Shown: positions 20,166 through 33,172, counted from the first letter of the stretch. The stretch is 64,000 nucleotides of DNA from Siphonodentalium dalli (GCA_032622095.1 CP136064.1:109666004-109730003); one strand, 5' to 3'. Notes: generated by a model not told the origin, from the sequence alone. Made by a program: numbers and translations.

Positions 20166-20443
20166 TCCTTTTAATACTAGTATCTGTGCATTCCCATTAC
20201 AAGCCAATTCTGCTCTGAACTGACAGACATGACACATGTTGTTTATAATCAGGGCCAGATAGATAGATAAGAGAACTTCTGTAGCTATAGGCAAAGTCCC
20301 CAGGGAGTGTATTCATGTCATTCATAATTTAAATGGGATTAATGGTGTTGTACATTTGTTTTCTAAAGTTGTCAGTAGCACCATCATTGTTTACATTACA
20401 CTGGTCATTAATATCAGATTAAATTCCTTTTCTCAGAGCTTTA

Positions 20444-20846
20444 AGTGTGTCTGGCATTTGTAGAATGAGGTTCCCAGAGGGTGAATTTAATTATGCTACC
20501 CTGCACGGCAGGCTAGCATCGCCAAATACACCCTATGAGGACCTCATTCTGCTTAGGCTTCATCTTCTGGGAAGTATCTAGAGTCTCAAATTGACATTTT
20601 TAGCAGCTCTTTTCCCTTCTGTTCAGATTTTAAAATGCATAATTGAGGTGTCAAATGGGTGCGCATACTGTCATATGTCAGTAATGTCACCAACTTCAGC
20701 TGGAGAACTTCTGTCTGTCCCTAGGTCTCCCATAGCAGTTGAGGACTAAGTAAAATTGGGTTCCCAGATGGTGAATTTGGTGATGCTAGCCTACCTTACA
20801 GAATAGCATCACTACATTCACCCTTTTGGGACCTCAGACACACTAA
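20444..20846. mobile_element. Hairpin-ended element, full copy
   Basis: AGTGTGTCTGGCATTTGTAG, hairpin 1 (about 20462-20553), spacer containing CTTCATCTTCTGGGAAGTAT and CCCATAGCAGTTGAGG, hairpin 2 (about 20757-20835), then CAGACACACTA. The first and last 15 bases are inverted copies. No coding sequence. Confidence 0.8.
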
Positions 20847-21473
20847 ATTCACGCTTGGCTGTTCCAATATTATTTTCTTAACCACTTAGCTATGTGACCT
20901 CATTATACCTTATTATGGACAAAAACGTGGGGGGGGGGTATATTGGATTAAATCTGTTGGTCTGTCGGAGTGTCCTTCCATCCATTGTTCTGTCCATCCA
21001 TTCATCAACAATTGTTTTCTTCTCGAGATCTATATGAATTCCCTACCTGTATGTGACTCACATTCAGATTTGTTCAAATAAGTTCATCAGGTCAAATAGG
21101 AGGGATGCCAGGGCCATAACCTTTTCCCTCCATAGTAATTCTAACAACTATTACTACTCAAGAACCATCAAGTCTATTTAGCTTATATTTGTGTATGCAG
21201 GGTCCTTGGTGGCATGTTTAGATCTGTTCCAATGGGGGCCTTTTTGGAAAATCAATTAACTTCAACTCTTAAAAGCGAATGTTTATAATTATAAGATGAA
21301 TAGATATCAGAGATGGGGATTCATGTTTGTTCAAATAGGGGCAGAGACACCACCCACACTACCTGTATCTATGCTGTACGCTACTGGTATAATAAGATAA
21401 TGTCATATTATTGCAGGGATGTCCCCACAGTGTTGGGGGAGGTGATTTACAGATTTGTTCAATGAAATGTAAT

Positions 21474-21665
21474 TTTTTAGCTCACCTGAGACGAAGCTAT
21501 AGTCATCACTTCTCATCTGTCACCTGTTCATCTTTCTGTCTGTCCATCAATCTGTCAACAATTCTGTGAACATCTTCTCTAGATCATAAGACTGAATGGG
21601 TTCATATTTGGTGTGGATTTTCCCTAGGTGATTCACATTCAGATTTGTTCAAATGAGGTCACTCT
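21474..21665 (+). repeat. AGCTCACCTGAG-family repeat, copy 3 (short)
   Basis: TTTTTTAGCTCACCTGAGACG, a short ATCTGTC run, then GGGTTCATATTTGGTGTGG and CAGATTTGTTCAAATGAGG. Ends where the 21668 repeat begins. Confidence 0.75.
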
Positions 21666-21667
21666 TT

Positions 21668-21865
21668 CAGTAGCGTACAGTTGGTACATGAAGCCTCTCT
21701 ATATACATATCCTGTTTAGATCTACTTTTTTAAAGTGATTATGAAAAGTTCTAACTGTTATGGTCTCCAAAGTCCCAGTCTTATCAGTCTTTGCAGTCTG
21801 GTGAGCAACCCCACAGTCTTTGACTGTCTTGTTTTTGGCATTACATGATGTGAAATGAGATATCC
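21668..21865. repeat. Dispersed repeat shared with 27664-27860 (head of tandem-core element)
   Basis: GTACAGTTGGTACATGAAGC, CATATCCTGTTTAGATCTAC, AAAGTTCTAACTGTTATGG and TTTGCAGTCTGGTGAGC recur at 27664-27860 with few changes. At 27.7 kb it lies just before a tandem-core array; here no array follows. Function unknown. Confidence 0.65.
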
Positions 21866-22053
21866 TATTTCCGTTGATCAAATCTCATGAGTTTTGAATT
21901 TGCATGCCACTGTGCGCATATTTAAAGTGCATGGATTTCTGAATTTTTTAACTGAGCTAAAATACTACTGTACGAATTTAAATGAGAAAGTGAGTGAGAG
22001 TCTTACTTTAGTCATTCTGGCATAGACTCAGTTTACAAAAAATCTCATTCCAG

Positions 22054-22177
22054 GATGAACAACATCTCATTGTTCCGGCAAGTTCTGAAAGATCCTGCTT
22101 ATAAGAAGGACCCAAGTGGTGTAATAAAGGAACATCTCACAAACAAACTGAAACAAGAGGAAGAAATGGACACGTGA
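22054..22177 (+). CDS. SLX9: SLX9/FAM207A-like, terminal coding exon
   Basis: Completes Met165 and encodes residues 166-205, MNNISLFRQVLKDPAYKKDP, then G-V-I-K-E-H-L-T-N-K-L-K-Q-E-E-E-M-D-T and TGA. The F-x-x-V-L-x-x-P-x-Y/F-K-x-D-P...I-x-x-H-L-x-N pattern is the conserved C-terminal helix of SLX9 and confirms a complete gene. Acceptor CTCATTCCAG. No AATAAA signal was seen in the first few hundred bases downstream. The preceding intron (17743-22053) is 4.3 kb and mostly repeats. Confidence 0.9.
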
Positions 22178-22960
22178 CAAAATTCAGTGTTATGAACCAG
22201 GAAAGAAGATAGAAACACATCTTATAAGTCTGACGTCTCATTAATTGGATTGGGATTTCTGCATGTTATGGTGAATTATTCATTATTATGAATGAACCAA
22301 GGAATGATAGAAACAATTTTGAAGTTCTAATGGATTGGGATTCCTACATGTTTTTATACAATTGTGATGAAGAAAAGCTCATGATTGTGATGGATTCAGC
22401 ATTGTCAATTAATGATGGATGTGAGAATAGTATTAACTAAAGCCACATTTGCTCTCCAAAATACACCTAATAATGTATATTGTGTTATCTTAACTGGAAA
22501 CTATGTTAACTTCACCGCACACCGCTCTCTCTTCATTTGAAAGTATGTAGTACCTGCAAAGTTGAAAAGTGACGATAGCTCTATGTTTTCCCTCCCATTG
22601 TCTACTGGTGCAATTATTCTGCGACTGCTGATTTTTAATGTGAATTTTAACTGGCACAAACAGAACTATCAACAAGTTTGTTCGGAAATCTTCCTCGTAA
22701 CTAGGCTTTGGGATACCTGAGATAATGCTCTTAACAAATTATGTAGTATACATATTTTTGGGGCTCAAACAAGTCATGTCCGTTTAATCAAAATGGCACT
22801 TTTTCATTGAAGTAACCAATTATAATTTCCTAGCTGACCGTGTGTCATTTCTAGTTTCAACAAACACCATAAAAATTGTGGAAACTCATATAGGTCAGTT
22901 GGAAATGTGCATAAGTGGCCACAGGTCATCAATGTCCAATCCAGATTCCAAGAGTTAAAA

Positions 22961-23362
22961 AAGTGTCTGTCATTTGCAGAATAAGGTCCCCAGAAGGTGA
23001 ATTTAGTGGTGCTACCCCACACAGCAGGTTAGCATCACTAAATTCTCCCTCTGAGGACCCTTTCTGCTTAGGCCTCATCTTTTGGGAAGTATTTATAGTC
23101 TCAAATTAACATTGTTTTTAGTTACTTTTTCTTTTCTAGGAAGTTTCAATATCCCCTAATTTGCAGAAGATAAAATCGAATTGACTAATGGGTGAACCTC
23201 ACCATCTTCAACTGGGGAAATTCGATTTGATCCTAGGTTGGGGCCTAAGCAGAATGAGGTTCCCAGAGGGGGAATTTGATGATGCTAGCCCACCTCGCAG
23301 GATAGCATCGCTAATTTCACCCTCTGGGGACCTCATTCTGCAAGTGACAGACACACTATTTG
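22961..23362. mobile_element. Hairpin-ended element, full copy
   Basis: AAGTGTCTGTCATTTGCAG, hairpin 1 (about 22974-23070), spacer with CCTCATCTTTTGGGAAGTAT and TCCTAGGTTGGGGCC, hairpin 2 (about 23250-23342), then GTGACAGACACACTATTTGC. Same architecture as 20444-20846. Confidence 0.85.
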
Positions 23363-23569
23363 CAGGCTTGATTGCGAATGATCTGACACCAGACATCAGC
23401 ATTACAAAAGTCCATTTTCATGACAATAATCTTTTGTATTTGTTGCTTTTAATTCAATTTTTTCTGACATTAAAGGCACACTTAAAGGGGTACTGTACAC
23501 TAATTCTGGCCATTTATGTGACCATCTTCTTTTATACTCTGCAGAATATATGCAACAAATGAATGAATT

Positions 23570-23760
23570 TGAGCCATGGATTTGTGAAAAATACACATGT
23601 GTGCTCTATGAACGATGCAAACAACTTGGTAATTATAATGAAAGTGAATTTATGACTCCAGCCATTTATTCATTTTCATTATAATTACCATGTTGTTAGC
23701 ATTTTTCATAGAGCAAATAAGTGTATTTCGCACTAATCCATGGCTCAAATATTCATTCAT
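23570..23760. repeat. Foldback repeat around AATAATGAAAATGAATAAATGG
   Basis: AATGAATGAATTTGAGCCATGG pairs with CCATGGCTCAAATATTCATTC, and AACTTGGTAATTATAATGAAA pairs with TTTCATTATAATTACCATG, giving a hairpin of about 190 bases centred near 23660. Confidence 0.7.
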
Positions 23761-23824
23761 TTGTTACATATATTCTGTTGAGTATAAAAGGAAATGGTCT
23801 CATAAACGGCTGGATTTAGTGTGC

Positions 23825-24290
23825 AGTCCCCTTTTAATTTTAGAACCCCCTGATCACATATATAAAATATATGCCATATTATATACCATTTTAAAGAGGA
23901 AGCTCCAAAACATTTGTATTATCAACTTATCCGGTTTAATAAACTGTGAACATGTTTTTGTTGAGTTACTGATATTTTTTTTTCATCTGAGATTTGGTTC
24001 AAATTGTATTATTTATATTGGAGGGGGAATAACTCTAAATATTAAAGATAGAGTTATTCCCCTTCCATTGAAAATACATTTTTAGTTTGAATTCTGTTGC
24101 AATTTGGGAGACAAAACGGGGTTAATATTTCTATCATTTCAGCTGTTTTCTATTTCTCTATGGGCTTTTCTCAGACACAGACGTTTCAAATGGTGATGAG
24201 TTATAGTATTTTAATCATATTTTATGGCATAGATTGTTATTAAAACCGTATATCAAGGCACTATACAAAATTAATCAGTGGGACTTTAAG
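23825..24290. mobile_element. GGCCCACTTAATTTT-ended element, third copy
   Basis: CCCCTTTTAATTTTAGAACC, CACATATATAAAATATATGCC, GGAGGGGGAATAACTCTAAA, TTCAAATGGTGATGAGTTAT and end CAGTGGGACTTTAAG match the 34464 copy in order. Confidence 0.7.
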
Positions 24291-25300
24291 TCTCATAAAC
24301 ATTTGAATTTGAAACATAAAATCAAATACTGCAGCTGAGAGAGTGTGGTCCGATTTAGTGAATGTTAAAATATAGTGCATAGTATTATCAAACTTTATTT
24401 CACCCACATGATGCAGAAGGCAGAATTATCATTTCCTTTAATTTTAATATATGATATATAAAATAGATGATATGAAATGAGTGTTTCTCTCATATGAAAT
24501 TTATGAGACAAATCTTTGAATTTGCCGTTTTGTCAAGCCTTTGATCACAAATTTCATATTCTATTTATCATATGACTTTCATCCCATTGCCATGGCAAAT
24601 GTCGCTAAATTCTCCCAACCTGCAAGTTCGTTGACATCCAAGTAAAATCTTCAGACATTTTCAACGTGTCAGAAATGTTATCAGGATGAATGTTGAAACA
24701 AAATAAAGATGTTTTAATTAGATACTACATGTAGTACAACATGGATTTATATTTCACTAGGAATCAGATTGTAAATGTATTATTCAGCGTTTTGAACATA
24801 AATTTTAGAGGGTTTTTGTATGGTTCTTTGCTAATGACATTCATGTGAATATAAAATTTTCCGCTTTGTTCAAATGTTTTCATTGAACAAAATACAATTT
24901 ATTGAAAATGTAAGTGTGCGATTAAAGTATTCTTATCGTTTCTGACATAATGTTACTGTTATTATTAGTTTTTCTCATTATGAATGTTGGGAACAGCGTA
25001 GACTTGGTCAGACAAGAGATATCGTCATGATCACTTCTGTTTCACCAAGTGCCAGCATATTTTGAAATAGTACTATTTACACACACATGAATTTGACCTA
25101 GAACGTTTAGGTGACAGCCAATTGCAGACACTTTTAAAAATTGACCAATCAAAACAATTGAAGGTGTTATTAGTTACTAACTAATAACTGTTGTTTTGTA
25201 TTTTCTTGCAAGTTATTGTTTGAATAAATGCTTGGAATATTTTGAAGTTTGTTTACATCCTTATTAATGACCAATGGATTACCCAGACATTGCCTGCTCT
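24291..25300. other. No gene or clear repeat
   Basis: AT-rich sequence with a short inverted pair (TCATATGAAATTTATGAGAC / ATCACAAATTTCATATTC near 24490-24560) and a small palindrome TTAGTTACTAACTAA at 25163-25190. Nothing coding recognised. Confidence 0.5.
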
Positions 25301-25870
25301 TTTTAGCTCACCTGAGTCGAAGTCTCCAGTGGAGCTATAGTCATCACTTCTCGTCCGTCGTCCATCCATCCTTCCATCGTCCGTCCGTCAACAGTTCTTT
25401 AAACATCTTCTCCTGTGATTCCATTAGACGGAATGGGTTCATATTTGGTGTGGATGTTCCCTAGGTGACTCTGATTCAGATTTGTTCAAATGAGGTCACT
25501 GGGTCAAATAGTTGCGAAGCCAGGGCGATAACTCTTTCCCGCCATAGTATTTCTTAAAACGACTTCTTGTCTAGAACCATTGGTCCGATTTAGCTTATAT
25601 TTGGTATGAAGGGTTCTTGAATGACTGGAGTTCAGATTTGTTCAAATGAGGTCACCAGGTTGATTAGTTGAGAAACCAGGGCCATAACTCTATTCCTCCA
25701 AGTAATTCTTAGAATGACATCTTCTCAAGAAACATTAGGCTGATTTAGCTTATATTTGGTATGGAGGGACCTTGAGTGACTGGGGTTCAGATTTTTTCAA
25801 ATTGGGTCACTGGGTCAAATAGGGGCAGAGCCAGGGACATAACTCTAAAAACAAAAAAATATATTTTTGC
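25301..25870 (+). repeat. AGCTCACCTGAG-family repeat, copy 4 (longest)
   Basis: TTTTAGCTCACCTGAGTCGA, CGTCCGTCG run, then three ~160-base internal units each with TTAGCTTATATTTGGTATG..., TTCAGATTTGTTCAAAT and GGTCACTGGGTCAAATAG. Confidence 0.8.
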
Positions 25871-27062
25871 ATTTTGATCTTTTTTTAGACACATCACAGC
25901 TACCCACCCCCACCCACCTCCTGTCCCTGCCACACCATGCTGTACCATACCATATTATCTCTGCCTACTTCACCCCATTAAAATTTGTGTTTTGATCACA
26001 GCTGTAGGAGTAACACAATATATTGGTATTGCTCTGCAAAATGTTTGCAGTCATTAATTATCTCAATGTCAACAGCTCTCCAAGACATACAGGTAGCTGA
26101 TAGTGGCTTTATGAATGGAATTTTATCCCATGTTTATCTCAGATACAAATTACCTGTTTGACAGATAAAGTTTATTTTTACTATTAATATTAACCATTTC
26201 ATGACCACAGTTGTGCTGGTAATCGGAATCATAAATGAGAGTTTTGGTGTTGAATTATAGAATATACTGTTATGTACTATTATAGACAAATGAACATAAC
26301 ACAAATTATTGGAATTTATGGGTCACTCGCATTTATATAAGAGAATGCACTGGTACAGCTAAACCACCACAGCCTTGGGTTAAATGTGAAAGGTGGCCTG
26401 GACATGGAATACTTGGGTTAAGAGAGTCCAATTTAAGTTTACAATAAAAATGTATCAAATTCTAACAATATAGCATACAGATAAGCCACCTCACTGCTGA
26501 CCCATTTAATAATATCAATTATATAGCAGAGCTGTCAACAATCACAAGAATTGTTTATGTTGAACACTGACTTCTCTATTAAAACAATTATAATGACCTC
26601 AGACCATCTGAAGATATCACTCTACAGCACAGATGTCCAAGTCTCACTGTTAAATTAGATACCATAGCTTCCTTTATCAGATTATGTGCACATCAATTGG
26701 CATAAGAGACATCAGAAAATAATATAGCCTTATCAATAGCTAAGTAGTCCAAAGTCATGGGATGGAATTGGTGAATTGGGTTTAAAGTCGTTCCAAACAA
26801 ATTTACCAGTACATAACACAAGATTATGGACCGATTTAAACCAAATTTGGTGTGGGGACTCGGGGTACCCTTAGCAGAGTTATAATGATGTTAGTTTTTC
26901 AAATTTTGTTACTTTAAATATATATTTTTTTTAATTATTTAAACAAAAAATATTTTATTATATATTATTTTTATTTATTTATTCATATTCATTTTTTTTG
27001 TGGATAAATTGAGCAAGGAAATCAATCCGGACGACGACACTATGTTTACCATACTATGGTAT
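25871..27062. other. Intergenic sequence without a gene
   Basis: An A/T-only stretch of about 100 bases (26910-27000, ATATTTTTTTTAATT and similar) and a TACCATACTATGGTA palindrome at 27047 were the only structure seen. Confidence 0.5.
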
Positions 27063-27520
27063 GGGTAAACATAAAAACGACTTCTTCTCATGTACCATCA
27101 GGTTGAATGGGTTCATATTTGGTATGAAGGGTCCTTGGGTGACCGGAGTTCAAATGGGGTCATTTGTTTTTAAATGGGGTCACCTGGTCAACTAGGTGCC
27201 AAGCAAAGGACAGTTTTCCTCTTAATATGCTTCCTTCACACGGACCATCAGGTCTATTTTACTGATATTTAGTATGAAGGGTTCTTTGGTGCCTGGGATT
27301 CAAATTTATTCAGATGGGGTCACCAGATTAAATAGGGTGGGACCAGGGACATAACTGTATGTCTCTATAGTAATACTTAAAATGTCTTCTCAAGAGAGGT
27401 TAGACTATTTAGCTTACATATAGTATGGAGGATCCTTTAGTGACTGAGATTCAGATTTGTTAACATGAGGTCAACCTGTTAAGAAATGATGGGGCTATGG
27501 GGACTTAACACTTTTGTGTC
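27063..27520 (+). repeat. Diverged AGCTCA-family internal units
   Basis: GGTTCATATTTGGTATGAAG, GGGTCACCTGGTCAA and TAGTATGGAGGATCC phrases repeat with ~160-base spacing and many changes. No intact terminus. Confidence 0.6.
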
Positions 27521-27663
27521 TAATAAAATCATTAAAATACAAAATTGGAAATTTCCAACAATTGAGAAAGTTTGAGATGTCGGTTGTGAAATTCCAACCT
27601 AAGACTTGGGAGTCTGGAGCCCAGTCGGGAGGGGATATGTTGAGCTGGAGGGGGGGGGGGTGA

Positions 27664-29285
27664 TCAGTAGTGTACAGTTGGTAATTTAAAGGTAGATATT
27701 CACCGATCTACATACATGAAGCCTCTCTAGCCACATATCCTGTTTAGATCTACTTCTTTTAAAGTGATTATGAAAAGTTCTGACTGTTATGGTCTCCAGA
27801 GTCACAGTCTTATCAGTCTTTGCAGTCTGGTGAGCGAACCCACAGTCTTTGTTTTGTTTGGACCCATGAACAATATTTCGGAGGACTATAATGAAAGTGT
27901 CAGTGACACTGTAGCTCAACTTCGAAAGGGAATAATTTCATCTGTTACGGTCAATGGAGCGATTAGGAATGTGGAAAGTTGAAATGTCTAAGTAATACTA
28001 AATTATCAACATGAAGATATATATACAAAATAAAATCCAAGATGGCCACTGGTGCATGGCTATCCATTTTTTCCAATGAATATCAAAAACATTTGATAGC
28101 TCCAATCTAGTTTCGTGATGATCGGATGAGGGAAGTGAACTGTAGGGTGTGAAAAAGGATTTAGTCATGCAGAGTTAAATCCAAGATGGCTGCCAACATC
28201 CAGGTTTTATGGCCGAATGACCCCAAAATGACTCGTTCCCATCTACATGTCATTATTAACATCCATGACAAATTTCATGATTATCAGACGAACAGTTTGG
28301 CCTGTAGCCCCTGCTAATGGATTGATTTTGAAATCCAAGATGGCTGCAGGTGGCCATGTTTTTTTTCTGAATGACCCCAAAATAACTCGTTCCCATCTAC
28401 ATGTCAATGTCAACACCCATGACAAATTTCATGATGATCCGACTAAAGGTACGACATGTAGCCCATGCCAAAGGATTTAGTCATGCAAAGAGTAAATTCC
28501 AAGATGGCTGCCAGCAGCCATGTTTTATGGCCGAATGACCCAAAAACTACTCATTCCCATCTACAGGTCAATGTTAACACAAATTTTGTGATTATCAGAT
28601 GAACACTCCGGCCTGTAGCCCATATTTTATGGCTGAATGACCCCAAAATGACTAGTTCCCATATACATGTCAATATTAACAGAAATTTCATGATGATCGG
28701 ATGAACACTCCAGCCTGTAGCCCGTCCTAATGGATTGATTTTTAAAATCCAAGATGGCCACTGGTGGCCATATTTTTGCCGAATGACCCCAAAATGACTA
28801 GTTCCCATCTACATATCAATGTCAACAGCCATGACAAATTTCATGATGATCTGACCAAAGGTACGACTTGTAGCCTCTGCCAAAGGATTTAGTCATGCAA
28901 AGAGAAAAATCCAAGATGGCTGCCAGTGGCCATGTTATATGGCTGAATGACCCCAAAATGACTAGTTCCCATATACATGTCAATGTTAACATCCATGACA
29001 AATTTCATGATCGTACGTAAAGTACAGCCTGTAGACCTAGCAAATGGATTGAATTTTGAAATCCAAGATGGCCGCCAGTGGCCATGTTTTTTGCCGATTG
29101 ACCCCAAAATGACTCGCTCCCATCTACATGTCAATGTCAATAGCCATGACAAATTTCATAATGATCCGACTAAAGGTACGACCTGTAGCCTGTGCTAATG
29201 AAAATTGTTGACGACGTACCCATGCACACAAGGATACGAACCCATGGCAAAGCAAAGTTGAGCTAAAAATGTGCACTTTCTCAAA
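27664..29285 (+). mobile_element. Tandem-core element, small copy (about 7 core units)
   Basis: Head: GTACAGTTGG... and the segment CAATATTTCGGAGGAC to GGAATGTGGAAAGTTG (27664-28000), shared with 57690-57800. Core: about seven units of ~160 bases from 28030 to 29200, each with CCAAGATGGC, GCCATGTTTT, ATGACCCCAAAATGACTCG, TTCCCATCTACATGTCAA and CATGACAAATTTCATGATG. Tail: AATTGTTGACGACGTACCC to AAGTTGAGCTAAAAA. The head-core-tail plan resembles the bivalve pearl elements known from the literature, but sequence identity to those was not tested. Confidence 0.7.
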
Positions 29286-29659
29286 AACGCATGCAGCTGT
29301 TAAACTTTTTTGGTTTGAGATTTTATGCTTTTATGCCTGGAGAATGATGAGGCTCTTTGTAACTGCTGATTGTAACTGATTTCGGGAAACCTGTCCACTA
29401 AAAAAGTTTCATGAAATATCAGTTACATTCAACAGTTATATTCAACATATATATGTGTGAGCCCTGCTAGGGAAGCCAAAATTCTGTTTAATCACAATAA
29501 AGGGCTGTTGTCTGGTTTTCTGACGAAGGAGTTAAGATTCTTGGCAAGCAATGGTATGCCTTTCCCATAAACAGATAATTGTTTGACTTCCCAAGCATAA
29601 ACCTTTATGTCAACTGTGATTGCGAGTTTACAGAAGCTCTCTAGTAAACTATGGATTTT

Positions 29660-29960
29660 GTCAATGTATATTCTCTTTATTTTAATATATATATATAAAA
29701 TAATGAGCACTTACAATTATGCAATCAAATATATAGAATAAAGCAATAAAATTTAACATTTTAAATTGTTACAAATAAAACTGGCTTTGCATTTTTATCC
29801 CAAACCTGGATAGTGTAGGAAATGTGAATTTGTTAATACACACTGAAGCAAGAAACACTCAGTGCATCTCTATATGATATATAATAAAAAGTAGTTAGTG
29901 CCTCTATATATCTGATATATAATAAAAAAAAGTAGTTTAATAAAGGTTAAACAAAGGCAC
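29660..29960. repeat. A/T microsatellite and short duplication
   Basis: ATATATATATATAAAATAATG at 29684, then ATATGATATATAATAAAAAGT and CTGATATATAATAAAAAAAAGT, a duplicated ~45-base unit (29868-29935). Confidence 0.6.
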
Positions 29961-29996
29961 ATTTAATAAGGATTATAAATATAGATTAACGGTTAA

Positions 29997-30230
29997 CCCT
30001 TCCATGACTGGAGCTACCTGAAATTTTGCAAAAGCCCTGTGCCAATGCATTCTCTTATATATGCTAGTCTCCCATAGGGAGACTCACATATATAAGTGAA
30101 TACATTGCCCTAAAAATATTTACATTGACCTTGTAAGACAGTGCATTCTCTTATATATGTGAGGCTCCCTATGGGAGACTCGCATATATAATAGAATGCA
30201 GTGACACAGGATATTTAATGCTGCACCAAC
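29997..30230. mobile_element. TTAA-type palindromic MITE, double-core copy
   Basis: TTAA (29993-29996) then CCCTTCCATGACTGGAGC. Two copies of the core palindrome follow (CATTCTCTTATATATGC...GCATATATAA...AATGCA at about 30047-30107 and 30141-30203). The right terminus is eroded (TTTAATGCTGCACCAAC). Confidence 0.7.
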
Positions 30231-30234
30231 ATTT

Positions 30235-30370
30235 TCATATAAACATAGATAAATAACTGTAGAATGGAAAACATGAACAAAACGATTGAACACTCAATTG
30301 ATTGCCATCATAATGGTGAACATCCATACCAAATTTCATTGATATCCGTCAACCGGTGGTGGAGATACGG
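30235..30370. repeat. Degenerate dispersed repeat (ACATCCATACCAAATTTCATTG family)
   Basis: AGATAAATAACTGTAGAATGG, CAAAACGATTGAACACTC, GGTGAACATCCATACCAAAT and ATATCCGTCAACCGGTGGTG. Related units lie at 60710-60870, 60890-61040 and 61080-61210. Confidence 0.65.
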
Positions 30371-30599
30371 ATAAATAATGAGAGCCCGATCACAATCGGC
30401 AGATGTTTAACCCATACCTTGGCGATACCGATTAGCTATTTTAATAAATCCTTACACCAACCTTTTCATGAGTGCAAAAGTTTCAACAATTCACACCTTA
30501 CTATTAAGGTAACAAGTGGAATCAGACTTATTGGGCACCTTGCTCACATAAACACTATAGGAACATGGATGTGGCATTCGATTTCAACCTATTAGGTCA

Positions 30600-32355
30600 C
30601 TCCAACACAGATATGTCTTATAGAGTGATAAAGCTAATTAAGCTCAATCCATAGTCAGAGAGAAGCACCATAGCAGTTAAAGACAAAATAGTTAAGACAT
30701 TAAGAAGATAAACATCATAGCAACTCCATTTATTTGTGAGACATAACATATTATGTTTTTTTATTATTGTTATTTTTTGTATTAAGTTTTGTGTTAGCTG
30801 CATATTAAAAATTCATGGCATCATTTAGATGGGAGAAAATGGTTAATATTTCCCATTCAAAAACAAATCAATACCTGAACAACTATACAAGTGAGGTATG
30901 TATGGACCTGGATATAAAATGATTGATAATGATTGGATATAAAATGTTTTAATGCAGAATTTTCAGATAGCTAGAGGTAGGATATGAGATTGGTCATATT
31001 GAAAATATTAGATTCATTACATTGGATAGCATACTGTATGACTATGGAATGGGGTGGGTTAATTTTCTTCTAAGCTGATCATTGGAAAGATATAATGTAT
31101 GTAAACAGCGGAAATATAATTAAAGTTATGGTTAATATTTACCAAAATCTATACAGGTGAAGAATGTATCATCATTAACATGGATGGAATTATTTATATA
31201 GTGACCTTGTGAAAAATATTTAGTTATCACATTGTGTCAACAGGATTGGTGGAGGGTGTTAATATTTTTAAGCAAAATAAACCAAATGAACCTCACTATG
31301 CAGGTTAGGGTGTGTTATCATAAACTATGCCAAGAGCTATAAACATAATCAAGGGAAATATTTGAGTTATGAATCGGATAGAATGGGGTTAATCTTACCC
31401 AAACTAATCAACTGATAAACACAAAAAGTCCATAAAAAGCATGTCATTGGATTTAGAAACCCATACAATAAGTCAGTGTCTAATGTCATGAACCTGTTTC
31501 AACAAAAGGGTTAACTAAATGCTGCACAGAAAACAGAGTCATCAATCACAGTTTTGACAGGTTTTATCAACAGACTCTGCTATAGCCATGCTATCTACCA
31601 GTATCTCTATCTAGTGTCCAGTGAAACATAACTCAATTTCCAATAATACACTCTGTGCTATGCTAAAAATTCTCTTCTCTTCTAAGCTCAGTCACAGTGC
31701 AGGCATTGATTACATTATCAGTTACTTGAATTTTAAATGGCCATAACTCTGTTAAAATATACCAGATCAAACTCAAATTTGAACCTGATCTGTATTTCGG
31801 GGTAAGGACCATATTTACCAAATTTGGTGGTGATCAGATGAAAAATATTTTAAGTCAACACAGCTTGGATGAATTCTATTTAAAAACAAGAGCAGAAAGG
31901 GTTAACTAAACAATACCAAAAACCATACAGATGAAGAACGTGCTAAGAACAACCTAGGTAAGAAATATGAGGCATATCAGAAGAAAATTGTTTGACTTAG
32001 ATGCATCAGATAGCATTTGTGTACAGGGTTAATTAATTTCTAAACCGATCAACCAATCGATACCAAAAATTAGACAGGTGAGGTGTGTGTCATCATAAAC
32101 CTACATATCAAATTTGAACACGATCCAATTAAAAATATTCGAGTAATCGAATCGGATAGCAAGTGTATACGGACGGATGGACAGACGGACAGACAGACGG
32201 CTCAACAGACAGACGGACGAACGACAGATGGTTGATCCGGACGTCGGCATTAAGAGCTCTTTCCATCAATATATCACATTATTATAATCAATAAATTTGA
32301 AAAATGATCAAGGAAATATGGGTTGATACAAAAATCGGACTTGGCACTGAAAGGG
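30600..32355. repeat. Intergenic degenerate repeats between convergent SLX9 and ACAD10-like genes
   Basis: Irregular units with phrases AACCAATCGATACCAAAA, ACAGGTGAGGTGTGTGTCAT and GATCAAACTCAAATTTG, a GACGGACAGACGG run (32170-32225), and a TTAA-type terminus GCACTGAAAGGG|TTAA at 32344-32359 whose partner end was not found. No coding sequence recognised. Confidence 0.55.
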
Positions 32356-32505
32356 TTAAATAAGAAAACAATCTGGAGAGTTGGTATTCTAACAAAAAAT
32401 GATATTGATTGAGCAAATGGTATTTGCAATTGCATTGTTACAAAATTGCATTGGGTACAATATAAATCAATTTGGCGCAAATATCATCAATTTGTACCAA
32501 GGAAT

Positions 32506-32633
32506 TCATTGCTTAAACTGTCTGCTGACTGTGCTTGATGATTTCTCCATTCTTGACACCATATCCCATGCAACATTCATCAAATCCACTCCAGCAGGAC
32601 CACACTTATGACCAAATGACGAGCTGCTTTGGC
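32506..32633 (-). CDS. ACAD10: ACAD10-like, last exon seen: C-terminus with stop after the APH domain
   Basis: Acceptor TTTTTTCAG|GC completes Gly342 of the visible protein, then Q-S-S-S-S-F-G-H-K...A-G-V-D-L-M-N-V-A-W-D-M-V-S-R-M-E-K and TGA (32506-32508). In ACAD10 and ACAD11 proteins the segment after T-G-Q-A-S-S is a linker helix leading into the acyl-CoA dehydrogenase domain. Here the frame stops 41 residues later. No acyl-CoA dehydrogenase exon was seen between here and SLX9. Either this is a genuine kinase-only gene, an alternative short isoform, or dehydrogenase exons exist but were missed. No AATAAA was evident downstream. Confidence 0.75.
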
Positions 32634-33113
32634 CTGAAAAAACATAGATATTATCTAACAAAGGTTGGTGAGTACCACGCATTTAAAGGGTCCAAATGCA
32701 CAAAAACATAATATATGAGAAACTGACATAAAACGTAGCATTTTGACTGTTACGAGCATATGCTAGTTTATTTTTAAAACAAGTTGATACCATATTTGTT
32801 CTGAAATACTCAGTAGTTTTCTATAACAATCTGACCACAGTTGCCAGTCGGAGGTTCGTGGAATACACCAGTCCGTACATCTTGGAAAATCCTTTGACTG
32901 ACAACTTTGGTCATAATGTAACAGAGACACCTCTACCCATATGTATCAGTGACAATGTTCACAATTTACCTCTACCCATAACAGTTGGACGCTATTGTTG
33001 CAGCAGAATCACCCAATAATTTACAGAGTATCTATCCGAGGATGTATATACAGAGGATATCTGGTGCTTTTGAGTGGATACCAAAAATCATGTCATGAGT
33101 GAGCAAGACAATT

Positions 33114-33172
33114 AAATGTTTATTTTCGCTAGCAAAAATAAACATATTTTCGCTAGCAAAAATAAACATTTG
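33114..33172. repeat. Duplicated TGTTTATTTTCGCTAGC palindrome
   Basis: TGTTTATTTTCGCTAGCAAA and its partner TTTTCGCTAGCAAAAATAAA lie back to back, giving overlapping small hairpins. Confidence 0.7.
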